A stretch of 6,203 nucleotides of DNA from Pirellulales bacterium (GTDB taxonomy: Bacteria; Planctomycetota; Planctomycetia; Pirellulales; Thermoguttaceae): contig DAOWNK010000195.1 in assembly GCA_030642635.1 (NCBI GenBank), positions 1 to 6,203 on the forward strand. Direction: 5' to 3'. A program made the translations under genes and the position numbers. Positions within the stretch are counted from its first letter, which is position 1, and the number at the start of each line of letters is the position of its first letter. The notes beneath the pieces were generated by a model. That model did no database searches. It was given only the letters and a program-made list of their open reading frames with translations, and was not told where the DNA came from. Of this stretch, positions 1 to 5,542 are shown one piece after another.

Positions 1-124
1 CACTGTTGCCTATTTCAAGGCTTTGGCAACGGAACTTGGCATGCCGTATCAGAACCTGATCAACCTCTATCTCAGAGATTGTGCCCTTCATCACAAGAAG
101 CTCCAATTGAAGTGGGCATCCTGA
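1..124 (+). CDS. Ribbon-helix-helix antitoxin, BrnA/CopG-like, C-terminal 40 residues (5' truncated by window)
   Basis: The frame starting at base 2 is open from the window edge to a TGA at 122-124 and encodes 40 residues. They include YFKALATELGMPYQNLINLYLRDC (given here as the key blocks YFKALA, MPYQNLIN and LYLRDC) and end in KLQLKWAS. The pattern of YFK, then a GxPYQxLIN turn, then LYLRDC and a basic Trp-containing tail is typical of the C-terminal half of antitoxins often annotated as BrnA or CopG family. In these the two helices of a ribbon-helix-helix dimer bind the operator, and the antitoxin neutralises a small RNase toxin of the BrnT type. The toxin gene normally lies just upstream in the same orientation, which would be outside this window. 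The N-terminal beta strand and start are missing, so the exact subfamily cannot be fixed. An intact upstream portion is assumed, not seen. Confidence 0.62.
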   Translation, partial: TVAYFKALATELGMPYQNLINLYLRDCALHHKKLQLKWAS

Positions 125-260
125 TCGGGCCGACATATCCGTGGACACGAAGGAAAAAGATGGGGTTTTCCGTGTGACACATTCACTCCGTTGTCAATTA
201 CCACCTGCCATCAATCTGGCATTCGCAGAACGTAGGATGAGTGCTGAAATGTCACCAAAA

Positions 261-295
261 TCTCCGTGTTCTCCACGTACTCTGTGGTGTTCTCC
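261..295. repeat. Degenerate dispersed repeat of the ACCACAGAG/ACACGGAGA kind
   Basis: Read on the minus strand this is GGAGAACACCACAGAG, then TACGTGGAGAACACGGAGA, that is, imperfect tandem GAGAACAC/GGAGAACAC units. Very similar purine-rich strings occur as dispersed intergenic repeats in many environmental bacteria, including planctomycetes. The assignment rests on appearance and general knowledge, and the copy number in this genome cannot be judged from one window. Confidence 0.5.
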
Positions 296-395
296 TTAAG
301 GCGGCCAATTCCCGGTCTTGAAATTAGCCGGTTGATGTGGTACATTTGTCCACGTTGGAGCAGTATGCCGACGTTCGTTTGATCTTTGGCAATTT

Positions 396-428
396 ATTTC
401 GTAGTTTCGTTATTTCGGGCTTTCGTGG
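396..428. repeat. Degenerate TTTCGT-unit tandem repeat
   Basis: Four imperfect units of about eight bases follow each other: ATTTCGTA, GTTTCGTT, ATTTCGGGC, TTTCGTGG. On the minus strand this is the CCACGAAAG...CGAAA...CGAAA pattern, another short repeat style often seen between genes of environmental bacteria. It has no visible coding role. Confidence 0.5.
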
Positions 429-466
429 TCCTCGTCTTGTTGAATCACGAAGTCAAGAGTTTTGCG

Positions 467-486
467 CGTTTTGGGCGGCCAAAACG
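467..486. other. Small perfect stem-loop
   Basis: CGTTTTGG pairs perfectly with CCAAAACG across a 4-base loop (GCGG), an 8-bp stem. Neither side has a T tract of the kind expected for an intrinsic terminator, so its role is unknown. It could contribute to ending transcription from either side in this convergent region. Confidence 0.45.
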
Positions 487-574
487 TTGGCAAAATCCCA
501 CAGAACTTAACGTGGTCGCACGACAGTACTTGCGGCGATTTCTCGGCATGTGAATTGCACTTGACAATAAATCC

Positions 575-594
575 CGCAAACGCAAAACGCAAAA
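575..594. repeat. Short tandem repeat, three CGCAAA(A) units
   Basis: The units CGCAAA, CGCAAAA and CGCAAAA lie head to tail. This is a slippage-type microrepeat in non-coding DNA downstream of the zinc-ribbon gene. Confidence 0.6.
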
Positions 595-605
595 CACCCA
601 TCGAC

Positions 606-632
606 GCAACCACTTACCCGGCAACCACTTAC
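606..632. repeat. 12-bp direct repeat GCAACCACTTAC with 15-base period
   Basis: GCAACCACTTAC occurs at 606-617 and again at 621-632, separated by CCG. The two copies are identical. No coding frame or known protein-binding site is apparent, so it is probably a small local duplication. Confidence 0.6.
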
Positions 633-686
633 GCACGCGAAGGACGACGCAAAGAGCATTTTGCACGCGGTGAAACATAGGCAGGC

Positions 687-707
687 AAAAGTGGTCAGCC
701 GACTACT
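687..707 (-). terminator. Weak candidate terminator overlapping the zinc-ribbon stop codon
   Basis: On the minus strand AGTAGTC and GACCACT form a 7-position stem with one A/C mismatch around the loop GGCT, followed by TTTT. The hairpin includes the TGA stop at 697-695. The stem is short and imperfect, so termination efficiency would be low. It is listed because no better terminator is seen after this gene. Confidence 0.25.
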
Positions 708-1420
708 GCATCTTCGGGTATATACAGTAACCGGCCGCAACTCTTGCAGAACATCGGGTGGTCGAGCATGATCTCGTTGATCACGTTCAGCGGAATCCGC
801 TGGTGGCAACCGCTGCACGTCTCGTTTTTGATCTCGGCCAGCGCATCTTCGCCGCGTTGACGAACGCCGCGATTGTATAGTTCTCGGATGTTATCCGGTA
901 TTACGGCTTCGTATTCGGACAATTCCGATTCGAGTCGTTTTATGTCGCCCTGGATCAACGGCGCCTGCCGCTCGACTTCCTCACGGATTTTTCCGGCCTT
1001 TTGCTCGGCCTTTTCGACGTCCGCTTCTGCGTCGGCGATCTTTTTTTGGCACTGTTCCAGCTTTTCCCACGCTTCGAGTATCTCGTCGTCGAGCACGCTG
1101 TCGGCCATCTTCTCGGCGGCGATATGGTCTTTCAGAACCTGGTATTCGCGGTTGCTGGCGGCGGAGTTGAGTTTGTTTTGCAGGTCTTTAATTTTCACTT
1201 CGCTGGATTTTAATTGGAGTTGTTTTGTGTCGGCGGCCATTCGCACGGCCTTGGCCTCTGCCTGAACGTTGGCCAGTTGTTCCCGTTGATGTGCGACGTG
1301 TGTTTTGCCGGCGCGGATTTGCCGCGGCCCACGCTCAAGCCGTTCTCTCAGGTCGGCAAGTTGCCGATGGATTCGGTGTATCGTGCGAAGTGCTGCGGTG
1401 TTTACGTTTGGTGATATCAT
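695..1420 (-). CDS. C4-type zinc-ribbon, coiled-coil protein (DUF164/CT398-like)
   Basis: The product from the ATG at 1420 has 241 residues. Residues from about 10 to 180 are heptad-rich and highly charged (for example RIHRQLADLRERLERG and KIKDLQNKLNSA), predicting a long antiparallel coiled-coil hairpin. The C-terminal part has two CxxC pairs, C202-SG-C205 and C225-KS-C228, with GR and LLYI following, the zinc ribbon of the zf-RING_7 family. Proteins of this family are widespread, and in many genomes they lie near dnaG, rpoD or Nif3-family genes. They are thought to bind nucleic acid or protein partners, but their function is unsettled. The open frame extends upstream to a TTG at 1456, but that codon lies in the T tract of the rpoD terminator, and the added dozen residues (LSLNFYRNSTD) do not look family-like, so ATG 1420 is chosen. 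No good Shine-Dalgarno precedes it. It lies 78 bases after the rpoD stop on the same strand, beyond a terminator. Confidence 0.85.
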   Translation of the reverse strand: MISPNVNTAALRTIHRIHRQLADLRERLERGPRQIRAGKTHVAHQREQLANVQAEAKAVRMAADTKQLQLKSSEVKIKDLQNKLNSAASNREYQVLKDHIAAEKMADSVLDDEILEAWEKLEQCQKKIADAEADVEKAEQKAGKIREEVERQAPLIQGDIKRLESELSEYEAVIPDNIRELYNRGVRQRGEDALAEIKNETCSGCHQRIPLNVINEIMLDHPMFCKSCGRLLYIPEDAVVG

Positions 1421-1454
1421 ATCGGTTGAGTTTCGGTAAAAGTTCAATGACAAC

Positions 1455-1487
1455 AAAAAAAGCCGCCGGCCTTTTGGCCGGCGGCTT
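1455..1487 (-). terminator. Strong intrinsic terminator of rpoD
   Basis: Read on the minus strand, AAGCCGCCGGCC pairs perfectly with GGCCGGCGGCTT across a 4-base AAAA loop, with at least 10 G/C pairs, and runs into a tract of seven T residues. It begins 11 bases after the rpoD stop codon. This is a textbook Rho-independent terminator and should largely separate rpoD from the zinc-ribbon gene downstream. The + strand lacks a comparable T tract, so it is unidirectional. Confidence 0.92.
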
Positions 1488-1498
1488 GGCGACTGGCG

Positions 1499-3175
1499 TC
1501 ATGCCGCTGGTGCGACGAACCCGGCAAGCTGCCGGCTTCGCACCGGGTGTTGCAGCTTGCGGACTGCCTTCGCTTCAATTTGCCTGACCCGCTCTCGGGT
1601 GACCCTGAAAATTCGGCCCACCTCTTCAAGGGTATAGGTATACCCGTCGCCCAGGCCGTAGCGCAGGCGGATAATCTCCCGCTCCCGGTACGTGAGCGTT
1701 TTGAGCAAAGCCTCGATTTTTTCGCGAAGCAGTTCATTGCCGGCGGCCCTATCGGGTCGGGGCAGCCCACCGTCCTCGATGAACTCCCCAAAACAACAAT
1801 CTTCGCTTTCTCCGACCGGTCGGTCAAGGCTTACCGGGTGCCGGCCCATTTCGAGCACCTTGCGAGTCTCGTCCATGCTCAGCCCGGCGGCTATGGCCGT
1901 CTCTTCGGTGGTCGGCTCGCGGCCCAATTCCTGTGCAAGATGCTTCGCGGTATTTCGCAACTTGCTGAGCACGTCGATCATGTGGACCGGAATGCGTATG
2001 GTCCGGGCCTGATCGGCAATTGCCCGGGTAATCGCCTGGCGAATCCACCAGGTGGCGTAGGTCGAGAACTTAAACCCACGGCGATACTCGTATTTATCGA
2101 CCGCCCGCATCAACCCCGTGTTCCCCTCCTGGATCAGGTCGAGGAAACTTAAACCCCGATTGCGGTATTTTTTGGCGATCGAGACCACCAGCCGCAGGTT
2201 CCCGCCGGACAGTTGGCGTTTGACCTGCTCGTAGTCCTGGTATCGGTTACGCATGATCTCGCAGCGTTTTCTCAGGCTTTTTGGGGTTTCCTGGGTCATC
2301 GCCATCAGATCGCGCAGCTCGCGGCGGAGATTCGTGCGTTTGTCGCGTGTAGCCGGTGTATCGACCATGCACCGCAACCGCTGACGAATTTGGTCCATTC
2401 GCAGCAGCGTCTCTTCCATCTGATGCATCATGGCCTGCACCCGACGTGTGCGCAGGCTTAGCTCCTCGACGAGCGTGAGCATCTTGTACCGTCGGCGGAT
2501 AAATCGTTTCCGCGCGACGGCGTGCAGTTCATCGGGAGTGCGCCGGTTCAGCAACCGGTTGAAATCCCGACGGTTCTGTTCGGCCAGGTGCTGCAACGTT
2601 TCAAGGTTATGCGGCATCCGGGCGGTAATTTGCTCCTTGGTAAGCCGCTCGGTCAGCGAGACCTTGATCGTGCGGTCGAACGGCAAACCGCCGCGATGCA
2701 CCTTCGCCAGCGTGCTGAGCGTCGTATGCATCGCCAGGTTGCACCCCAGCACGGTCCGTCGGAACCGCTTTCGGGTAACCTCGATTTTCTTTGCCAGCGA
2801 GATTTCTTCTTCCCTTGTAAGCAAGGGAATCTCAGCCATTTGGGAGAGATACATGCGGATCGGGTCGCTGCTGAACTTGACCACGTCCGCAGGCGGCGGC
2901 AATGCCTCGACCGGAGCCGAGTTTACCTGGCCGTCGGTGGGCGGCTCACCCGAGTCGGCCGGTTTGTCGGATTGCTCCGAGTCGTAGAATTCCGGTTCCG
3001 GCGCCTCGTTTACCAGATCAACGCCCCGTTCATCCAGGGCGATCAAGAGATTGTCGAGCCGATACGGATCGACTTCTTCATCCGGTAGATAATCGTTTAC
3101 TTCGTCGTAGGTTAGGTAACCTTGCGCCCTTCCCTTGGCGACTAAATCCTGTAAATCCTTATTGAAAAGGTCCAC
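1499..3175 (-). CDS. rpoD: RNA polymerase principal sigma factor RpoD (SigA, sigma-70)
   Basis: Housekeeping sigma factor that directs core RNA polymerase to -35/-10 promoters. The 558-residue product has region 1.1 at about 1-57 (LFNKDLQDLVAKGRAQGYLT), an acidic linker, region 1.2 at about 104-132 (DPIRMYLSQMAEIPLLTREEE), and a non-conserved Arg-rich helical stretch at about 140-320. Region 2 follows at about 325-400, with RLVVSIAKKYRNRGLSF, LDLIQEGNTGLMRAV and the -10-reading STYATWWIRQAITRAI near 371-386. Region 3 runs from about 402 to 470. Region 4 runs from about 485 to 545, with the -35 helix-turn-helix YTLEEVGRIFRVTRERVRQIEAKAVRKL, here spanning 514-541. All promoter-reading segments are canonical. 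The frame is open to a TTG at 3202, but a perfect AGGAGG lies 9 bases before GTG 3175, and the extra MRRKRRSSK translates that ribosome binding site, so GTG is the start. dnaG lies upstream and an intrinsic terminator follows. Confidence 0.97.
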   Translation of the reverse strand: MDLFNKDLQDLVAKGRAQGYLTYDEVNDYLPDEEVDPYRLDNLLIALDERGVDLVNEAPEPEFYDSEQSDKPADSGEPPTDGQVNSAPVEALPPPADVVKFSSDPIRMYLSQMAEIPLLTREEEISLAKKIEVTRKRFRRTVLGCNLAMHTTLSTLAKVHRGGLPFDRTIKVSLTERLTKEQITARMPHNLETLQHLAEQNRRDFNRLLNRRTPDELHAVARKRFIRRRYKMLTLVEELSLRTRRVQAMMHQMEETLLRMDQIRQRLRCMVDTPATRDKRTNLRRELRDLMAMTQETPKSLRKRCEIMRNRYQDYEQVKRQLSGGNLRLVVSIAKKYRNRGLSFLDLIQEGNTGLMRAVDKYEYRRGFKFSTYATWWIRQAITRAIADQARTIRIPVHMIDVLSKLRNTAKHLAQELGREPTTEETAIAAGLSMDETRKVLEMGRHPVSLDRPVGESEDCCFGEFIEDGGLPRPDRAAGNELLREKIEALLKTLTYREREIIRLRYGLGDGYTYTLEEVGRIFRVTRERVRQIEAKAVRKLQHPVRSRQLAGFVAPAA

Positions 3176-3184
3176 CTTGCTACT

Positions 3185-3190
3185 CCTCCT
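3185..3190 (-). promoter_or_regulatory. Ribosome binding site that fixes the rpoD GTG start
   Basis: On the minus strand AAAAGGAGGAG (3193 to 3183) contains a perfect AGGAGG, followed by 9 bases and GTG at 3175-3173. The near-ideal match and spacing place translation initiation at the GTG and not at the TTG (3202) that lies upstream of the site. Confidence 0.85.
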
Positions 3191-3194
3191 TTTA

Positions 3195-3207
3195 CGCCGC
3201 AACGGCG
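3195..3207 (-). other. Small hairpin directly in front of the rpoD ribosome binding site
   Basis: CGCCG and CGGCG pair around the loop CAA (as read on the + strand), ending one base before the AAAAGGAGG stretch. It is a short GC-rich stem that leaves the ribosome binding site single-stranded. Any regulatory role is speculation. Confidence 0.35.
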
Positions 3208-3285
3208 CACTAGGTGAAAGGAATTGCGATCGCCGCTTTTCACCCGATACACGGGATTGTGGTTACTCAAACTGTAAATGATTAT

Positions 3286-3374
3286 GAAGATGGAACCACA
3301 GATGAACACGGATAAACACTGATTTTCAGACTCTTTATCTGTGTCCATCAGTGTTCATCTGTGGTTCCATCTTC
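3286..3374. repeat. Perfect 24-bp inverted repeat of the ACCACAGATGAACAC type between dnaG and rpoD
   Basis: The left arm (3286-3309) and right arm (3351-3374) are exact reverse complements over 24 bases, carrying GAAGATGG, ACCACAGATG and AACAC. The 41-base middle continues as an imperfect pairing (10 of the first 14 positions, GGATAAACACTGAT against TGATGGACACAGAT). ACCACAGATGAACACGGATAAACAC strings, whose key parts are ACCACAGAT and CACGGATAAACAC, are well-known dispersed intergenic repeats in many environmental bacteria. In the dnaG-rpoD transcript the element would fold into a long hairpin, but no T tract follows on either strand, so it is not a classical terminator. It could be an RNase processing or attenuation site between the two genes, which is inference only. 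Confidence 0.85.
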
Positions 3375-3418
3375 CTTTTACAATATTGAGTGACGGCAAT
3401 TGCCCGGCCAGCGTATCC

Positions 3419-5389
3419 TTACCCATCCGTGGATTTGGAAATACCCTGCCGGTTTCGTTCCTGCCGGATGATATTTTCCAGCAGTTCGGTTTCCCGGCTG
3501 TCGTCCAGCCCTCCTTCTCGCAGCGCCACGATCTGCTCGGTTCGCTGCCTTTCAGCCTCCTGTCTGTAAAAGGTTTTGATTAGTTCCTGTAACAACGCAT
3601 GTGTGTCGGCCTCTCGTATACCTTTGGCACGTCCCGCCTCGTCGAGTTCGATCAATAGGCTTTTCATCGCCGGTTCGTCGAACTCCAACATCAAGTGGTC
3701 GAATTCAGGAGTGGCGCCCTCGTCGGCCAGCCGAGAGCATGTTTCGTAGATTCGCCGAAAAGGCCCCGGCAGCATTTTTTCCGCCTTGATATCCGCCCGG
3801 ACTTCCGGTAAACATTCGGGCTGACACAGAAGCAACTCCAGCAACTCGCGCTCGAGCGGATCGATCCGCTCGATCGGATTTTCGTCCGCCACGGCCTCCG
3901 GCGCATCTTCCGGTCGGGACAGCGTCGGCCGCCGGCTGCTTGCACGACGACGCAACACGGTCAGTCGCTGCCGCACGTCCTTTTCATCTATACGGAACCA
4001 CGCCGCCAATCGCTGCAAAATCTTCTCCTCGCGGAATCGGTCTGCACCGGTGGTGTCGTGTCGAAGCCGAGGCGCCTTTGCCACGATCGACACCATGCGT
4101 TCCAACGCCTGGGTTGCACCGTGAACGTCGTGCTCCAGGTCCAACCCGCGTGTAACGGCCTGAAAGGCATGATCCAGTGCACCTATGGCCTTTTCCTCGA
4201 GCAGTTTGGAAAACGCCTCGGCGCCGTGCTTGTGCAGGAAATCGCACGGGTCGGTCCCCTCGGGCAGAGTAAGAATGCTCAGATCGACTTGCTGGGCGAC
4301 GAACAACTCCAGCACCTCGTTTGCCCTGCGCTGCCCTGCCTCGTCGCCGTCCAGGACCAACACAATTCGGTCGGCAAACCGCTTTAATATTTTGATATGG
4401 CCTTCGCCCAGTGCAGTGCCAAGCACCGCCACGGCATTGTCGAACCCGTACTGGTGGGCGACGATCACATCGGTGTACCCTTCCATCACCAATGCAGTAC
4501 GAGTCTTGCGGAGTCCCTCTCGTGCAACGTCCAGGCCGTATAGCAGGTTGCTTTTCGAGAACAGCGGCGTTTCAGGCGAATTGACGTACTTTGCCTGGCT
4601 AGTTGTACCGGATTCCGGCAGCACTCGGCCGCCGAACCCGACCGGCCGGGCCTGCGAGTCGCGGATTGAAAACAACAGCCGGCCGCGGAAGCGGTCGTAG
4701 TAATTTCCGCCGGTCTGCGGTCGGGCGAGCACGCCGACTGTCTCAAGAATCTTCGCCCGACCTGGATTATTCTCAATAAGACGCAGCATCCAATCGCGTT
4801 GATTTGGTGAAAAGCCCAAGTGGAATTTCTCGATGCTCTCGGCCGTTATGTCCCGCCCCCGAAGATACTCTCTGGCATGTTCGGCCTCGGGCAGCTCCAG
4901 CAGGCATCGGTGGTACTGCTGTTCCGCCCAGGCCATGGCTTTGTAGAGTGTCCGTTTTCCCTCACCGGAGATCGGCTCTCCGGAGACTGTATCGCCGGCG
5001 CCGAATTCTCCGGAGGCATTTTGCCCGGCCCGGCCTCGGAGCGAGCGGAGTTGGATGCCTGCCCGATCGGCCAGCATTTGCAACGCCTCGCGGAACTCGA
5101 CACCCTCGATCTTCATCACCCAGGTGAATACGTCGCCGCCGATGTCGCAGACCCAGCACTTGAACGACTGCCGCTCGGGGTTTACCTGTAGACTTGGTTT
5201 GGTATCGTCGTGCCACGGACACAGCCCGACATAGTTGCGGCCCTGGCGCCGCAATGGAATTTGGCTTCCGATCAACTCGACGATGTCGACCGCCTGGCGT
5301 ACCGATTCCTTGTCGTCCAGCGACGAATAACCTGACACGATCGACCCCCGGATAGCCGTTTCTGGGATGGCAAGAGCAGCGAATTCCAT
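3419..5389 (-). CDS. dnaG: DNA primase DnaG
   Basis: Synthesises RNA primers at the replication fork, working with the DnaB helicase. The 656-residue product has the N-terminal CHC2 zinc finger (C57-PW-H60 and C78-WV-C81, with the DDTKPSLQVNP loop between). A Ser/Gly/Glu-rich linker at about 121-145 leads to the catalytic core: YYDRFRGRLLFSIRD at 230-244, and the TOPRIM fold with VMEGYTDVI (E303) and VLDGDEAGQRRA (D347, D349), then LPEGTDPCDFL near 375-385. The C-terminal 505-645 part is helical and Leu-rich, as in the DnaB-binding domain. Length is normal for the family. ATG 5389 is used because a near-consensus promoter leaves a leader of about 43 bases. It has no good ribosome binding site, and GTG 5338, preceded by GGGGGT, would give a 639-residue protein beginning just before the conserved KESVRQAVDIVELIG block, so it remains possible. 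rpoD follows on the same strand after 243 bases, and no rpsU is present upstream. Confidence 0.97.
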   Translation of the reverse strand: MEFAALAIPETAIRGSIVSGYSSLDDKESVRQAVDIVELIGSQIPLRRQGRNYVGLCPWHDDTKPSLQVNPERQSFKCWVCDIGGDVFTWVMKIEGVEFREALQMLADRAGIQLRSLRGRAGQNASGEFGAGDTVSGEPISGEGKRTLYKAMAWAEQQYHRCLLELPEAEHAREYLRGRDITAESIEKFHLGFSPNQRDWMLRLIENNPGRAKILETVGVLARPQTGGNYYDRFRGRLLFSIRDSQARPVGFGGRVLPESGTTSQAKYVNSPETPLFSKSNLLYGLDVAREGLRKTRTALVMEGYTDVIVAHQYGFDNAVAVLGTALGEGHIKILKRFADRIVLVLDGDEAGQRRANEVLELFVAQQVDLSILTLPEGTDPCDFLHKHGAEAFSKLLEEKAIGALDHAFQAVTRGLDLEHDVHGATQALERMVSIVAKAPRLRHDTTGADRFREEKILQRLAAWFRIDEKDVRQRLTVLRRRASSRRPTLSRPEDAPEAVADENPIERIDPLERELLELLLCQPECLPEVRADIKAEKMLPGPFRRIYETCSRLADEGATPEFDHLMLEFDEPAMKSLLIELDEAGRAKGIREADTHALLQELIKTFYRQEAERQRTEQIVALREGGLDDSRETELLENIIRQERNRQGISKSTDG

Positions 5390-5438
5390 TTCGCTCGTAT
5401 AAGATGTTCCAATGACTCGTATCCCAAGCGCGAGGGGA

Positions 5439-5467
5439 ATTATAGCCTATGGCTCGAAACCGGTCAA
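5439..5467 (-). promoter_or_regulatory. Sigma-70 promoter of dnaG (TTGACC - 17 nt - TATAAT)
   Basis: On the minus strand TTGACC (5467-5462) is separated by exactly 17 bases from a perfect TATAAT (5444-5439). That is a 5/6 match at -35, 6/6 at -10 and ideal spacing. The expected transcription start is near 5432, about 43 bases before the dnaG ATG. It matches the specificity predicted for the RpoD encoded in the same cluster. Confidence 0.85.
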
Positions 5468-5485
5468 GCGTACGGTTTGCCGGCA

Positions 5486-5495
5486 GTGCTAGCAC
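5486..5495. promoter_or_regulatory. 10-bp palindrome GTGCTAGCAC upstream of the dnaG -35 box
   Basis: A perfect 10-bp palindrome lies about 19 bases upstream of the dnaG -35 hexamer. The position would suit an activator or operator site, but a palindrome this short can arise by chance. No known regulator motif was recognised. Confidence 0.25.
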
Positions 5496-5521
5496 CCCTT
5501 TCAGTGGACAGACGCCTCGTT

Positions 5522-5527
5522 TATAAT
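5522..5527 (+). promoter_or_regulatory. Candidate -10 box for the epimerase gene (weak -35)
   Basis: A perfect TATAAT lies on the + strand, but 17 bases upstream the sequence is TTTCAG, a poor -35. If used, transcription would start near 5534 and the whole 5543-5654 inverted repeat would sit in the 5' leader of the epimerase mRNA. TATAAT also pairs with ATTATA at 5538-5543, so the motif may instead be part of an AT-rich inverted repeat. A second poorer box, TATAAC at 5669-5674, lies closer to the gene. Confidence 0.3.
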
Positions 5528-5542
5528 TTTGGTGGCTATTAT

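Larger units (their letters stand above)
125..694. other. Intergenic region without a convincing gene, rich in short degenerate repeats
   Basis: This 570-base stretch separates the antitoxin from the convergent zinc-ribbon gene. Short open frames exist on both strands, but they overlap each other, lack ribosome binding sites and show no family-like motifs. What can be seen is a degenerate CTCCGTG/CTCTGTGGTG block (261-295), a TTTCGT tandem block (396-428), a small perfect hairpin (467-486), three CGCAAAA units (575-594) and a 12-bp direct repeat (606-632). No canonical terminator for the antitoxin operon and no clear promoter were found. It reads as accumulated non-coding DNA, as is common near mobile or toxin-antitoxin loci. 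Confidence 0.6.

Noticed and set aside
575..632. CRISPR-like spacing of short repeats
   Set aside because: The repeats are only 6 to 12 bases, with two or three copies and almost no spacers. This is a local slippage or duplication pattern and not a CRISPR array.
410..818. Several overlapping short open frames of 67 to 103 codons on both strands
   Set aside because: They overlap one another and the zinc-ribbon gene, lack ribosome binding sites and family-like motifs, and run through repeat blocks.
1454..1456. TTG start for the zinc-ribbon protein giving 253 residues
   Set aside because: It lies in the T tract of the rpoD terminator, and the extra residues do not resemble the family N terminus. 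ATG 1420 fits better.
1547..2152. Long plus-strand open frames (up to 201 codons) across rpoD and others across dnaG
   Set aside because: They are antisense to well-conserved RpoD and DnaG domains and have no family features. They are shadows of GC-biased coding sequence.
3281..3308. Possible rpoD promoter with CATAAT as -10 inside the inverted repeat edge
   Set aside because: The -10 is good (5/6), but the sequence 16 to 18 bases upstream (TGTTCA, GTGTTC) is a poor -35, and it falls in a dispersed repeat.
4224..4237. Sequence GCCGTGCTTGTGCA resembling the REP-like arm, inside dnaG
   Set aside because: It encodes part of the normal DnaG sequence (HKHGAE region), has a mismatch and no inverted partner, so a chance match is likely.
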